This document shows positions 7,275 to 16,535 of a stretch of 64,000 nucleotides of DNA, piece after piece. A model generated the notes under the pieces. It made no database searches and had not been told where the DNA came from. It was given only the letters and a program-made list of their open reading frames with translations. Source of the DNA: Ruegeria arenilitoris (lineage in GTDB: Bacteria > Pseudomonadota > Alphaproteobacteria > Rhodobacterales > Rhodobacteraceae). Where the stretch lies: assembly GCF_013035315.1 (NCBI RefSeq), contig NZ_WQHP01000007.1, forward strand, positions 1 through 64,000, read 5' to 3'. Both the position numbers and the translations under genes were made by a program. The number at the start of each line of letters is the position of its first letter. Positions within the stretch are counted from its first letter, which is position 1.

Positions 7275-9692
7275 TTAGCCGTGCATTCCCAGACCGTTGG
7301 CGATCTTCCAGATGCGCCAGTGGTCATGCGGCATGTGGCTCTGAACCAAGCCAAATGGGCGGAATGCATCATGCACCGCGTTCGAGAACGCGGGCACACC
7401 GCCGACATTTGGGCTTTCGCCAACGCCCTTGGCACCGATCGGGTGATGCGGGGACGGCGTCACCGTGTGGTCGGTGGTGTAGTTGGGCGTCTCCCATGCC
7501 GTGGGCAGGAAGAAGTCCATCAGAGTGCCGGTCTTCACGTTGCCCATCTCATCATAGGCGATTTCCTGACCCATCGCGATGGCCAGCGCCTCGGTCACGC
7601 CACCATGGACCTGTCCTTCGATGATCATCGGATTGATCCGGGTGCCGCAATCGTCCAGCGCATAGAATTGCCGGACCTCCCATTCGCCGGTATCCACGTC
7701 AATCTCCATGACACAGATGTACGCGCCGAAGGGGTAGGTCATGTTTGGCGGATCATAATAGCTGACGGCTTCCAGACCCGGCTCCAGCCCCGGAATAGCC
7801 TGATTATAGGCAGCAAAGGCGATCTCTTTCATCGTCTTGAAGCGCTCTGGCGCGCCTTTGACTGAGAACCGGTCCACGTCCCATTCGACGTCGTCGTCGT
7901 GAACCTCAAGCAGGTAAGCCGCGATCATCTGCGCCTTGGCGCGGATTTTGCGTGCAGCCATGGCCGTTGCAGCACCCGCTACTGGCGTAGATCGCGATCC
8001 ATAGGTCCCGAGACCGTAAGGCGCGGTGTCGGTGTCACCTTCCTCCAGCGTGATGTCATCGGCGGGCAGACCGATCTCACTGGCGATGATCTGGGCAAAG
8101 GTCGTGGCATGGCCCTGACCCTGAGAGATCGTTCCAAGCCGTGCGATGGCAGAGCCGGTCGGATGAATCCGGATTTCGCAGCTGTCGAACATGCCCAGCC
8201 CAAGGATATCACAGTTCTTCACCGGTCCGGCTCCGACGATTTCGGTGAAATGCGTCAGGCCGATGCCCAGTAGTTTGCGGGTTTTGCCAGCCTTGAAATC
8301 CTCGATCCGCTGCGCCTGTTCCGCTCGCAGACCATCATAATCCACCGCCTTCAGCGCCTTGTCCCACGCGGCGTGGTAGTCGCCCGAGTCATATTCCCAT
8401 CCCAGCGCCGATTGATAGGGGAACTGGTCGGCCTTGATGAAATTGATCCGGCGCAGCTCGGCCGCGTCCATTTTCAACTTGATCGCCAGAACCTCGATCA
8501 TCCGTTCGATGAAATAGGCGGCTTCGGTCACGCGGAACGAACAGCGATAGGCCACGCCACCCGGAGCTTTGTTGGTATAGACACCATCCACCGCCAGATA
8601 AGCGGTCGGGATGTCATAAGATCCGGTGCAGATGTTCATGAAACCGGCAGGGAACTTGGTCGGATCAGCACAGGCGTCAAATCCACCATGATCCGCTGTC
8701 GTATGGCACCAGAGGCCAGTGATTTTGCCGTCTTTCGTGGCAGCAATCTTGCCCTGCATCCAGTAATCCCGAGCAAAGGCAGTGGTCATCAGGTTTTCCA
8801 TCCGATCCTCGACCCATTTCACCGGCTTGCCAGTGACAATCGAGGCAACGACCGAACAGACATAGCCCGCATAGGCACCCACCTTGTTGCCAAAGCCACC
8901 GCCGATATCCGGGCTGATGACGCGAATATTGTGCTCAGCCAGACCCGAGATCAGCGACACAACGGTCCGGATCGCGTGCGGTGCCTGAAACGTACCGTAG
9001 AGCGTCAGCTTGCCGGTCACCTTGTCCATGGATGCGACGCAACCGCAGGTTTCCAGCGGACAGGGATGCGTGCGGTGGTAATAAACCATCTCTTCTGCGA
9101 CGACATCGGCCTCGGCCAGAATGGCTTCGGTCGCGTCTTTGTCACCCTGTTCCCAAGTGAAGATATGATTGTGGTGCTTGCGGGGGCCGTGTGCGCCTTC
9201 GGTCTGACCTTCAAGGTCTTCGCGCAGGACAACATCTGATTTCAACGCCTCAAACGGATCAGTGAGAACGGGCAGTTCCTCGTATTCGACCTCGACCAGT
9301 TCCACGGCATCCGCCGCGATGTAGCGGTCTTCGGCCACCACATAAGCGACCTCTTGGCCCTGGAACAGCACTTTGCCGTCTGCCAGCACCATCTGCTTGT
9401 CGCCTGCCAAGGTCGGCATCCAATGCAAACCCAGCGGCGAGAGGTCCTCGGCGGTCAGAACGGCAATCACACCAGGCAGCGCCAGTGCCGCCTCTTTGTT
9501 CACACTGACGACGCGAGCATGCGCATAGGGGGAACGCACGAAATCGCCGAACAACATGCCGTCCAGCTTGATGTCATCAACATAGTTGCCTTTGCCTTGA
9601 GTAAAGCGCACATCCTCAACGCGTTTACGCGAACTGCCCATCCCTTTGAGATTGGCGGCGCGTTCTTCGGGGGTCATGGTTTGATCGTTCAT
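7275..9692 (-). CDS. coxL: Aerobic CO dehydrogenase large subunit, form I (CoxL)
   Basis: An 805-residue molybdopterin-binding catalytic subunit that oxidises CO to CO2 with water. The form I active-site loop AYRCSFR is present at 381-387, with the Cu-binding Cys at 384. The base Glu sits in GAKGVGESP at 759. Both are offset by four from Cys388 and Glu763 of the Oligotropha enzyme. This separates it from form II CoxL-like proteins, which carry AYRGAGR instead. Length matches the family (about 809). The start overlaps the coxS stop by four bases. Electrons pass to the [2Fe-2S] subunit CoxS and FAD subunit CoxM encoded just upstream. Confidence 0.97.
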   Translation of the reverse strand: MNDQTMTPEERAANLKGMGSSRKRVEDVRFTQGKGNYVDDIKLDGMLFGDFVRSPYAHARVVSVNKEAALALPGVIAVLTAEDLSPLGLHWMPTLAGDKQMVLADGKVLFQGQEVAYVVAEDRYIAADAVELVEVEYEELPVLTDPFEALKSDVVLREDLEGQTEGAHGPRKHHNHIFTWEQGDKDATEAILAEADVVAEEMVYYHRTHPCPLETCGCVASMDKVTGKLTLYGTFQAPHAIRTVVSLISGLAEHNIRVISPDIGGGFGNKVGAYAGYVCSVVASIVTGKPVKWVEDRMENLMTTAFARDYWMQGKIAATKDGKITGLWCHTTADHGGFDACADPTKFPAGFMNICTGSYDIPTAYLAVDGVYTNKAPGGVAYRCSFRVTEAAYFIERMIEVLAIKLKMDAAELRRINFIKADQFPYQSALGWEYDSGDYHAAWDKALKAVDYDGLRAEQAQRIEDFKAGKTRKLLGIGLTHFTEIVGAGPVKNCDILGLGMFDSCEIRIHPTGSAIARLGTISQGQGHATTFAQIIASEIGLPADDITLEEGDTDTAPYGLGTYGSRSTPVAGAATAMAARKIRAKAQMIAAYLLEVHDDDVEWDVDRFSVKGAPERFKTMKEIAFAAYNQAIPGLEPGLEAVSYYDPPNMTYPFGAYICVMEIDVDTGEWEVRQFYALDDCGTRINPMIIEGQVHGGVTEALAIAMGQEIAYDEMGNVKTGTLMDFFLPTAWETPNYTTDHTVTPSPHHPIGAKGVGESPNVGGVPAFSNAVHDAFRPFGLVQSHMPHDHWRIWKIANGLGMHG

Positions 9693-10183
9693 TCCGCAGC
9701 CTCCTTCTGAGCGTTCAGCATGTCAGCCGAGGCCGAGATTGCCTTGACGATGTTCTGATACCCGGTGCAGCGGCACAGGTTGCCGGCCATACCAAAGCGG
9801 ATTTCTTCCTCGGTCGGGTTCGGGTTTTCCTGCAGCAAGCGGTGTGCGCGGGTGATCATGCCCGGCGTGCAGAAACCGCACTGCAGCCCGTGATGTTCGC
9901 GGAACATCTCTTGCAGGACGCCAAGGCTGCCATCGTCATTGGTCAGCCCTTCGACGGTGGTGATATCGGCCCCGTTCACCTGCGCCACAAAAGTAGTGCA
10001 CGATTTGACGGACTTGCCGTCGATATCCACGGTGCAGGCCCCGCAATGGCTGGTTTCGCAACCGATATGAGGGCCGGTGATTTTCAGATCTTCCCGCAGG
10101 AAGTGGATCAACAGCGTGCGCGGCTCGGCCAGTCCTTCGACCTCGCGACCGTTCACGGTGAGTTTGACGTGCATTTTTGACAT
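9689..10183 (-). CDS. coxS: CO dehydrogenase small iron-sulphur subunit (CoxS)
   Basis: A 164-residue subunit with two [2Fe-2S] clusters. The plant-ferredoxin-type cluster is bound by Cys42, 47, 50 and 62 (CETSHCGAC and a later Cys). The second uses Cys102, 105, 137 and 139 (CGFC and CRC). The order ferredoxin domain then four-helix [2Fe-2S]-binding domain is that of the xanthine oxidase family. It carries electrons from the Mo-Cu site of CoxL to the FAD of CoxM. It sits between coxM (12-base gap) and coxL (ATGA overlap). Confidence 0.96.
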   Translation of the reverse strand: MSKMHVKLTVNGREVEGLAEPRTLLIHFLREDLKITGPHIGCETSHCGACTVDIDGKSVKSCTTFVAQVNGADITTVEGLTNDDGSLGVLQEMFREHHGLQCGFCTPGMITRAHRLLQENPNPTEEEIRFGMAGNLCRCTGYQNIVKAISASADMLNAQKEAAE

Positions 10184-10195
10184 GATTTCCTCCCC

Positions 10196-11029
10196 TCAAC
10201 CCGCGCGGCTTTGCGCACGATCGATGGCGCGGCGCAGCATCACGGCGGCCACATGTTTCTTGAACTCGACCGGCCCGCGGTTGTCAGCGACCGGGTCGAT
10301 GGCGCTCAGCATCGCGGTGACGCAGCCGCTGATATCACCATCGGCCAGCGCGTTGCTGGCGCTTTCGGACCAGATCGGCGTATCCGCCAGATTGGTCATC
10401 GCGACCGAGGCCTGACCGTTGCCAAGCATCACCGCAGCCGCAGCTGTCGCATAGTCGCCGATCTTGCGTTTCTGCTTTTCATAGGCCTGACCTACGCCCG
10501 CGCCCGGTACGGGGATCGAAATTCGGGTCAGGATTTCCTCGTCCTCGCGCGCGGTGAAATACGCGGCCTCATAGAAGTCCCGTGCGTCGACGCTGCGGGT
10601 GCCATCAGGACCGGACAGCTCAAAAGTGGCGTTGAGGCATTGCATTAACCCCGGCATGTCATTGCCCGGATCGCCGTTCGCGACATTGCCGCCGACGGTG
10701 CCCATATAGCGCACTTGCGGATCTGCGATCTGCAGCGCGGCTTCGCGGATCAACGGTATCGCCTCTGCCAAACCGTCATGGGTGATCAGTTCGTGCTGCG
10801 TCACCATCGCGCCCAATGTCACGGTGTCCGCTCCGACCTCAATACCCTTGAGTTCTTCGATGGCCTGCAGATCAACCAGATGGCCCATCTCGGCCATGCG
10901 CAGTTTCATCATCGGGATAAGGCTGTGCCCGCCCGCGATCACGCGCGCTTCATCCCCGTGTTCCTGTAAAATGCCAATGGCCGAGGCGATGTCGCCTGGC
11001 CGGTGATACTCAAAACCGGCTGGTATCAT
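10196..11029 (-). CDS. coxM: CO dehydrogenase medium FAD subunit (CoxM)
   Basis: A 277-residue flavoprotein subunit. FAD-binding motifs AGGHSL (32-37) and TVGGN (111-115) are present, followed by the CO_deh_flav_C domain. It passes electrons from CoxS to the respiratory quinone pool. First structural gene of the leftward operon. The 139 bases upstream hold a pair of 12-base direct repeats that could be an operator (see separate entry). Length is close to that of Oligotropha CoxM (about 288). Confidence 0.95.
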   Translation of the reverse strand: MIPAGFEYHRPGDIASAIGILQEHGDEARVIAGGHSLIPMMKLRMAEMGHLVDLQAIEELKGIEVGADTVTLGAMVTQHELITHDGLAEAIPLIREAALQIADPQVRYMGTVGGNVANGDPGNDMPGLMQCLNATFELSGPDGTRSVDARDFYEAAYFTAREDEEILTRISIPVPGAGVGQAYEKQKRKIGDYATAAAAVMLGNGQASVAMTNLADTPIWSESASNALADGDISGCVTAMLSAIDPVADNRGPVEFKKHVAAVMLRRAIDRAQSRAG

Positions 11030-11136
11030 GTTTTTCCTCCCTGGGTCCGAGCGGTATGCCTTGGGGGACCTGGCGTAAGGAAAGAGCGGTCAGATCAGCC
11101 AATCCAGTCAACGGGAACGGGGGGCGCAGCTTGTTT

Positions 11137-11168
11137 CACGAAATGCGAATGAGCTGCACGAGATGCGA
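11137..11168 (-). promoter_or_regulatory. Direct repeats upstream of coxM, candidate LytTR (CoxC) operator
   Basis: Two near-identical 12-mers, CACGAAATGCGA at 11137-11148 and CACGAGATGCGA at 11157-11168, repeat with a 20-base period, differing at one position. LytTR regulators typically bind two direct repeats about two helical turns apart. The adjacent gene coxC encodes a LytTR domain. The repeats lie about 108-139 bases before the coxM start. Function is inferred from spacing and context. Confidence 0.4.
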
Positions 11169-12254
11169 TCAGAGGCCCAGCGCCTCGCGGATATCCGTCA
11201 GTCGCGATCGGCTAACCGGTACCTTGGTCAGGGCATCCACCCCGTCGAAATAGCAGGTGCCATTGTCCTTGTGCCGCTCAAAGCTTGAGACGTGTTTGGG
11301 GTTCACAAGGTAACTGCGATGCGCCCTCAGAAACCCGTCTTGCTTCAGTCGTGTTTCCGCTTCGGTGATGGACCAGGGGCAGAACAGCTTTTCGCTGCCC
11401 ATATAGAGGACGGTATAGTGCCCCTCGGCACGTATCGCCGCTATTCGAGCAGGTTCGGCGAAGAATGTCTGGCCTTCACGCTCAAACGGGACGCCTGCGC
11501 GCAAAACGGTGGGTTCCGGTTCGGGTGTGGGTGTGACGGGCGCCGGCGCGGGTTCGATGAAGGTGATGCCGGTCAACAGGAACGCACCGCAGATCAGAAA
11601 AACCGCCACAGTGACGCCCATCGCCAGAACCTGATTGTTCAGGGCCGGACCGGCCCCTCCGGCGCTGTCTGTGGCCACAAAATCCGTCAGGCCTGTGGCG
11701 ACGAAGTGCATCGTGAAAACCGCCAAACCAAAACACACCGTCCCCAGCAGGATGTTGCGTTGGGTGCGATTGTCGTAAGCCGCCCAGATCGCCAGAACTG
11801 ACAAGAGCACCGAGGCCACAGTCGAGATCGTCACATCCCATACGTTGTAGACGGGGCGACACAGCTCCATCCCGGCCATGCCGACATAGTGCATCACAAC
11901 AATACCAAGGCCGACGATCACGCCCGCAGCGACCAGTGTCCCCATGGTACGGGGCCGGAAATGCAGGATCAGCAAGGCCAGACCCACCATCAGTATCGCA
12001 ACAAGCGCAGAGATCAGCGTGATCAAAGCGTCATAGTAGAACAGAATCGGAAGCTGCAGGCCCAGCATGGCGACGAAATGCATCGACCAGATGCCGCCGC
12101 CCAGAATGATCGCTGCCAGCGCCACCACCAGTTTGCGCCTCTGGTCGTCCAGTTTCGAAGCGCCATGCGTCAGGTAAAGCCCGGTGAACCCGGCCATCAT
12201 CGCAACGGCGAGAGACGCCGCCACAAGCCAGGCGTTATGTGAGTAATCCAACAT
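11169..12254 (-). CDS. coxC: CoxC-like MHYT sensor with LytTR DNA-binding domain
   Basis: A 361-residue membrane regulator. Three MHYT-type motifs lie in transmembrane helices: SMHFVAMLG (about 57-65), MHYVGMAGM (about 121-129) and MHFVATGL (about 182-189). About seven hydrophobic helices span 1-245. After a Pro/Thr-rich linker comes a C-terminal LytTR domain (about 255-361) with RAEGHYTVLY and the FLRAHRSYLVN hallmark. MHYT domains are proposed to sense CO, O2 or NO through bound copper. CoxC and CoxH of Oligotropha have this layout. Its position directly upstream of coxM supports a role as CO-responsive activator of the operon. Confidence 0.85.
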   Translation of the reverse strand: MLDYSHNAWLVAASLAVAMMAGFTGLYLTHGASKLDDQRRKLVVALAAIILGGGIWSMHFVAMLGLQLPILFYYDALITLISALVAILMVGLALLILHFRPRTMGTLVAAGVIVGLGIVVMHYVGMAGMELCRPVYNVWDVTISTVASVLLSVLAIWAAYDNRTQRNILLGTVCFGLAVFTMHFVATGLTDFVATDSAGGAGPALNNQVLAMGVTVAVFLICGAFLLTGITFIEPAPAPVTPTPEPEPTVLRAGVPFEREGQTFFAEPARIAAIRAEGHYTVLYMGSEKLFCPWSITEAETRLKQDGFLRAHRSYLVNPKHVSSFERHKDNGTCYFDGVDALTKVPVSRSRLTDIREALGL

Positions 12255-12373
12255 ATGGGTTTGCCCGCCCTCCCCGACGCGAGAGTGACGTTAGCAAACG
12301 GAATTGATTGGGACAATTGGATGTTCGCAGGGAATTCCCGCCAACACATAGAGGTGCTCCTTTGCGGCGGTTT

Positions 12374-13372
12374 CTATTGGATTACCGCATCCTCCCAAGC
12401 AGACAGGAATTTTGTACGCTTCAACCCGTCCAGAAAGGTTAGCAACGCAGGGTTCAGTCCAATCGTTTCACGTCCGTTTGCTCCACCTGACTGCAGTAAC
12501 GGCAGCGGGCTAGTGTCTTCGGTCGCGGGCCGTTCGGCCACGATGTAGCGTAACAGCATCTCGGCCGCCTTCGGTTCAGAAGTCGCACGGGACACCATCG
12601 CGGTGCGCATCATGATTGTTTGAAAGTCGGTCGGCAGAACGACCTCAAGCGCATCCTTGCCCTCGGTCCGAACAGCCGCATAGCTGCCCAGAACGTTGTA
12701 CGCGACCAGGATCGTTCCGTCGGCAAGGTCGTTGATCATATCGCCCGAGCAACAATAGAGCTGCACGTCCAAGCTCCCCATCACTTCCATCAGTCGCCAA
12801 TAGGTCTCGGATGCGCGGGCGTCCTGCGTTGCGAACAGGTATCCAAGACCGGACTGGCGCACGTCATATGTCCCGACTTTGCCCCGAAATGCCTCTGGGC
12901 GTTTGCGCAAGGCTTCGATCAAGCCCTGCCGGGTCTGCGGGACCGGCTGCCCTTCGAACGCAGTACGGTTGATCACGATGGTTGCGGGTTCCGAGGTAAA
13001 GGCAAAAAGGCTGTGGTGCCACTGCGCCCAGCTTGGCACCGGAACGTCATCTATCGGCAAGGCAAACCCGTCATTGGCCAGTTTCAGCTGCAAATCCATG
13101 GCACTGGAGATGATCACATCGAACGCCTCGGGCGTTTCCCGGACGCGCCGGTTGATGTCAGCCGTACCAGACACAAGATATTCGACACTAATTAAGGGGT
13201 TTTCGGCCACAAACCCTTCGATCACCGGGGCAAACAGAACCGTATCCGTGCTTGAGATTACGCGAAGGCGCGGACCTTCGGCCCCTTCGTTAAAGACAAG
13301 CCGGTCTTCCCAGTCGTCGGCCCACCCGACCAGCGGACAGAACAAGAGCACTAAAGCGATAAGGTAACGCAT
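12374..13372 (-). CDS. Periplasmic substrate-binding protein linked to the TctDE sensor
   Basis: A 332-residue protein with a Sec signal peptide (cleavage near residue 18, after VGWA) and a type 2 periplasmic-binding fold resembling iron- or spermidine-type ABC binding proteins, for example RVISSTDTVLFAPVIEGF and FDVIISSAMD. No ABC permease or ATPase gene is nearby. Instead the gene overlaps the 3' end of the sensor kinase gene by 22 bases and is third in a tctD-tctE operon. I infer that it acts as a ligand-binding co-sensor for the kinase rather than in uptake. The ligand is unknown; a tricarboxylate fits the neighbours. Confidence 0.75.
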   Translation of the reverse strand: MRYLIALVLLFCPLVGWADDWEDRLVFNEGAEGPRLRVISSTDTVLFAPVIEGFVAENPLISVEYLVSGTADINRRVRETPEAFDVIISSAMDLQLKLANDGFALPIDDVPVPSWAQWHHSLFAFTSEPATIVINRTAFEGQPVPQTRQGLIEALRKRPEAFRGKVGTYDVRQSGLGYLFATQDARASETYWRLMEVMGSLDVQLYCCSGDMINDLADGTILVAYNVLGSYAAVRTEGKDALEVVLPTDFQTIMMRTAMVSRATSEPKAAEMLLRYIVAERPATEDTSPLPLLQSGGANGRETIGLNPALLTFLDGLKRTKFLSAWEDAVIQ

Positions 13373-14718
13373 GCGCCCCCCTTTTTGCGGTTTCGCAGGA
13401 TCAGAGAACCGCCATGCGCCGTTGCCACATCCTGCGCAATGGTCAATCCCAGACCGGACCCGATGGTCCCGGCGGCATTCTGCCCGCGTTCGAAGCGGCG
13501 CGTGAGGGTATCGATTTCGTCCGGCGGAAACCCCGGCCCTGCGTCCCGCACCTGAATCTGAGGCGTCGGATGCATAAGAAGGCTGATTTCGACCTTGCTG
13601 TCCGAGGGCGCGTATTTCATCGCGTTATCAATCAGATTGCGAACCGCATTCTGGATCAGGATCGGATCGCCCGAATAAGGAACCGAAGGCTCTCCGGTCA
13701 GAGACAGCGTCAGTTCCTTCATCTCGGCAATGGGGATCAAGCGTTGCACCAGGTCGCGGCACAGAATGACCAGATCAATCTCTTCCCGCTCCAGATGATC
13801 CGCGCGAAAAGTGATCATCGCATGATCCAGCAACTGCCCCGCCGCGCGCGAGCTTTCGTCGATTGCGCGGACCATGGCTTTGAGGGCCTCGCGGTTTTCC
13901 TCACGCTCGACGCGGTGAAGGGTCGTTTCGGCGTAAGACCTGACCGTAGCAAGCGGAGTTCGCACCCGATGCGCGGCCTCGGCGATAAAGTCCTCGGACT
14001 GGCTGAGCGATTGATCCAAGCGCCCCATCAGCGAATTCAGCGACATCACCAGCGGTGCCATTTCTTTTGGTACCGGTTTTTTGAATGGGCTTAAGTCCTG
14101 TGGCCCTCTGCGCGTGACCGAGTTCGTCAGCTTGTTCAACTGGCCAATCGTTGTGGACGTAACCCAAAACGACAGGGCAGCGGTCAGCAGAAAGAAACCG
14201 ATCCCCAGATACGCCGCATTGCGCGAGATCTGATCCAGCGTGTCGGATAACGCGTCCTGCGTCTGGCCCAGCGCAACCTCGATCTCGGTCTGGCGACCCA
14301 ATCCGACCAGAGTTCGTCCGGCGCTGACCTGACGGACACGCTCCCCCCGCACCTCACCGGTTTCGAATGCCAGCCTGCCGCCAACCGGGCCTGCTGCAAG
14401 GCCCAGATCTTCGTACCCGGACAGGAATGCCCCATCCTGATAGATCGCATAAAACACCCGGTCATCCGACGGCGTGCTGAGCATGGAGAATGCGGCATAG
14501 GGAATATCCACCTCAAGCTGACCATCCCTGAGCGCAGCGGCATCAAGGATTGATGTAACAGACGCCCCCAATATGTCGTCCTGTCCCTGCTGAGCGACTT
14601 TCGCGGCATAGCTGCGAACCGTCAAAAACAACAGGATCGCCAGGACAGCCGCCCCGCCAATCAGGGTCAGCACAAGGCGATTCCGCAGTGACCCTGAAAC
14701 GGTTGGGCTAGTCGTCAT
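13351..14718 (-). CDS. tctE: TctE-like sensor histidine kinase
   Basis: A 455-residue membrane kinase. Two transmembrane segments (about 13-33 and 165-187) flank a periplasmic 2CSK_N-type sensor region. A short linker leads to the H-box EAAHRVRTPLATV (about 245), then N-box NAVRNLIDNAMKYAP, G1 DAGPGFPPDE and G2 GSGLGLTIAQ. TctE-family kinases sense tricarboxylates and phosphorylate TctD. The gene overlaps tctD by 11 bases and the binding-protein gene by 22, giving a tightly coupled three-gene sensory operon divergent from the transporter. Confidence 0.88.
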   Translation of the reverse strand: MTTSPTVSGSLRNRLVLTLIGGAAVLAILLFLTVRSYAAKVAQQGQDDILGASVTSILDAAALRDGQLEVDIPYAAFSMLSTPSDDRVFYAIYQDGAFLSGYEDLGLAAGPVGGRLAFETGEVRGERVRQVSAGRTLVGLGRQTEIEVALGQTQDALSDTLDQISRNAAYLGIGFFLLTAALSFWVTSTTIGQLNKLTNSVTRRGPQDLSPFKKPVPKEMAPLVMSLNSLMGRLDQSLSQSEDFIAEAAHRVRTPLATVRSYAETTLHRVEREENREALKAMVRAIDESSRAAGQLLDHAMITFRADHLEREEIDLVILCRDLVQRLIPIAEMKELTLSLTGEPSVPYSGDPILIQNAVRNLIDNAMKYAPSDSKVEISLLMHPTPQIQVRDAGPGFPPDEIDTLTRRFERGQNAAGTIGSGLGLTIAQDVATAHGGSLILRNRKKGGACVTLSL

Positions 14719-15376
14719 GGTCCAGCCTGTATCCCAATCCGCGCAACGTGGTGATCTTCATATCGGATCGTTCAAGATGTTTACGCAGGCGACCGACATA
14801 GACCTCGATCGCATTGTCCGAAACGGTGTCGTCGTAGGAAAACAACCGGTCAGCCAGCTTCTGCTTGGAAAACACCTGACCCGGCGCGTTGATGAACAAC
14901 TCGATCATCCGCAGCTCGCGATTGCGGAGTGAGACCGTGTCACCCGCCACCGTCAAATGTCCCGCCACGGGGTCAAAGACGATCCCACCGATCTCGATTG
15001 TGGATTTCGCGCTGCCGGATTTGCGGCGCAGAACCGCGCGGCAGCGGGCTTCAAGTTCGGCATGATCAAAGGGTTTGGTCACGTAGTCGTCCGCCCCAAG
15101 ATCAAGTGAACCGATTCGATCCGAAACCTGACTGCGCGCGGTCAGAACGATGACCGGAGTGTCTAGATGGCTGGCGCGGTGCTGCTTGAGGAACTCGCGA
15201 CCATCCCCATCCGGCAGCATGATATCCAACAGGATCAGGTCGTACTCTTCGGTCGCCACAAAGGCACGAGCGTCCTCTAAATCTGCTGCATGATCAACGA
15301 CATGACCGTCCAGTCGCATGCGGGAACTGATCGCATTCGCGAGGTCCAGATTGTCTTCGACGAGCAGAAATTTCAT
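14708..15376 (-). CDS. tctD: TctD-like OmpR-family response regulator
   Basis: A 222-residue regulator. Receiver domain: acidic pair E7/D8, phospho-acceptor Asp51 in LLDIMLPDGDG, Lys in DDYVTKPFDHAE. Winged-helix trans_reg_C domain from about 125, with RNRELRMIELF and the recognition-helix region VSDNAIEVYVGRLRKHL. An in-frame extension upstream to 16384 is antisense to tctC and is not coding; ATG 15376 begins the normal MKFLLVEDN start. It is divergent from tctC with 108 bases between, where a direct repeat may be its binding site. Confidence 0.92.
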   Translation of the reverse strand: MKFLLVEDNLDLANAISSRMRLDGHVVDHAADLEDARAFVATEEYDLILLDIMLPDGDGREFLKQHRASHLDTPVIVLTARSQVSDRIGSLDLGADDYVTKPFDHAELEARCRAVLRRKSGSAKSTIEIGGIVFDPVAGHLTVAGDTVSLRNRELRMIELFINAPGQVFSKQKLADRLFSYDDTVSDNAIEVYVGRLRKHLERSDMKITTLRGLGYRLDHDD

Positions 15377-15401
15377 GGGCTGCAGGCAGTTTCTTTTTAC
15401 A

Positions 15402-15444
15402 TGACAGGTTGATGTCAGGTTGGCGTGTTTAGTTGCGGGATAAT
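15402..15444 (+). promoter_or_regulatory. Candidate TctD repeat and tctC promoter
   Basis: Two 10-base repeats, TGACAGGTTG (15402-15411) and TGTCAGGTTG (15413-15422), have an 11-base period as expected for an OmpR-family dimer. A -10-like GATAAT follows at 15439-15444. Forty bases later tctC starts at ATG 15485 behind a GGGAGGA ribosome site. Binding by TctD is inferred. Confidence 0.4.
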
Positions 15445-15484
15445 CTGTGCCGCTGAGCGGCCTGTTGTCAAATGGGAGGACATA

Positions 15485-16468
15485 ATGACAACTTTCAAAC
15501 TGGGCCGTCGGGCCCTGATCGCAGCTGTTGCCGCAATCGGTCTGGTTGGGCCCGCAGCTGCTGACGGCCACAAGGTCGTTGACAGCATCCACTTTCTGAT
15601 CCCCGGCGGTGCTGGCGGTGGCTGGGACGGTACCGCGCGCGGCACCGGCGAAGCGCTGACCAACGCAGGTCTTGTTGGGACCGCATCCTACGAGAACATG
15701 TCGGGCGGCGGCGGCGGTAAGGCCATCGGTTACCTGATCGAAAACGCCGACAGCAACCACGGCACGCTGATGGTCAACTCGACCCCCATCGTGATCCGTT
15801 CGCTGACCGGTGTATTCCCGCATAACTTCCGCGACCTGACACTGGTATCGGGAACAATCGGCGACTACGCAGCGATCGTTGTCGGCAAAGACAGCCCCAT
15901 CAACTCGATGGCCGATCTGCTGGCCGCCTATGATGCTGATCCCGGTGCAACCGCGATTGGCGGCGGCTCGGTTCCGGGCGGCATGGACCACCTGGTTGCA
16001 GCGATGGTCATGGAAGCCGCCGGCAAGGACGCGCTGGGCGTGAAATACATTCCGTATGACGCGGGCGGTAAAGCCATGGCGGCCTTGCTGTCGGGTGAGA
16101 TCGCGGCGCTGTCGACCGGTTTCTCGGAAGCCGTCGATCTGGCCAATGCGGGTGAGGTCAAAATCATCGGTGTGACCGCTGAAGAACGCGTAGACGCCGC
16201 GCCTGATGCACAGACCATGAAAGAGCAGGGCATCGACACCACCTTCGTGAACTGGCGCGGGTTCTTTGCAGCCCCCGGCCTGCCCGAGGACAAGCTGGTC
16301 GCCTATCAGGAAGCCATCACCAAGATGTACGACACGCCAGAGTGGGAAGAAGTTCGCGCCCGCAACGGTTGGGTCAACATCCACAACTCGGGTTCTGATT
16401 TCGAAGCATTCCTGGAAGATCAGGAACAGCAGATCAGCGACCTGATGAAGAAGCTGGGCTTCCTCTAA
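15485..16468 (+). CDS. tctC: Tripartite tricarboxylate transporter substrate-binding protein (TctC)
   Basis: A 327-residue periplasmic protein with a signal peptide (MTTFKLGRRALIAA then a cleavage region PAAADG near 26). The TctC/Bug fold is shown by VDSIHFLIPGGAGGGWDGTARG near the mature N-terminus and ENMSGGGGGKAIGYL, which form the two carboxylate-binding loops. It delivers the substrate to the TctAB membrane complex. ATG 15485 follows GGGAGGA and is preferred over an earlier in-frame start at 15425. First gene of the rightward operon; a strong hairpin separates it from tctB. Confidence 0.93.
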   Translation: MTTFKLGRRALIAAVAAIGLVGPAAADGHKVVDSIHFLIPGGAGGGWDGTARGTGEALTNAGLVGTASYENMSGGGGGKAIGYLIENADSNHGTLMVNSTPIVIRSLTGVFPHNFRDLTLVSGTIGDYAAIVVGKDSPINSMADLLAAYDADPGATAIGGGSVPGGMDHLVAAMVMEAAGKDALGVKYIPYDAGGKAMAALLSGEIAALSTGFSEAVDLANAGEVKIIGVTAEERVDAAPDAQTMKEQGIDTTFVNWRGFFAAPGLPEDKLVAYQEAITKMYDTPEWEEVRARNGWVNIHNSGSDFEAFLEDQEQQISDLMKKLGFL

Positions 16469-16476
16469 AGCAATCT

Positions 16477-16504
16477 ACGGCAGAGCGTTTGGTCGCTCTG
16501 CCGT
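16477..16504 (+). terminator. Intercistronic hairpin between tctC and tctB
   Basis: An 11-base perfect stem, ACGGCAGAGCG with its complement, and a 6-base loop, 9 bases after the tctC stop and without a strong T-run. It probably stabilises or partly terminates the message so that the binding protein is made in excess over the membrane subunits. Confidence 0.6.
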
Positions 16505-16535
16505 CCCCAATAAGTGAAAAAAGGGAGGGGACGCT

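Noticed and set aside
14708..16384. 558-codon reading of the tctD gene
   Set aside because: The extra 5' part is antisense to tctC; the response-regulator domain begins at ATG 15376.
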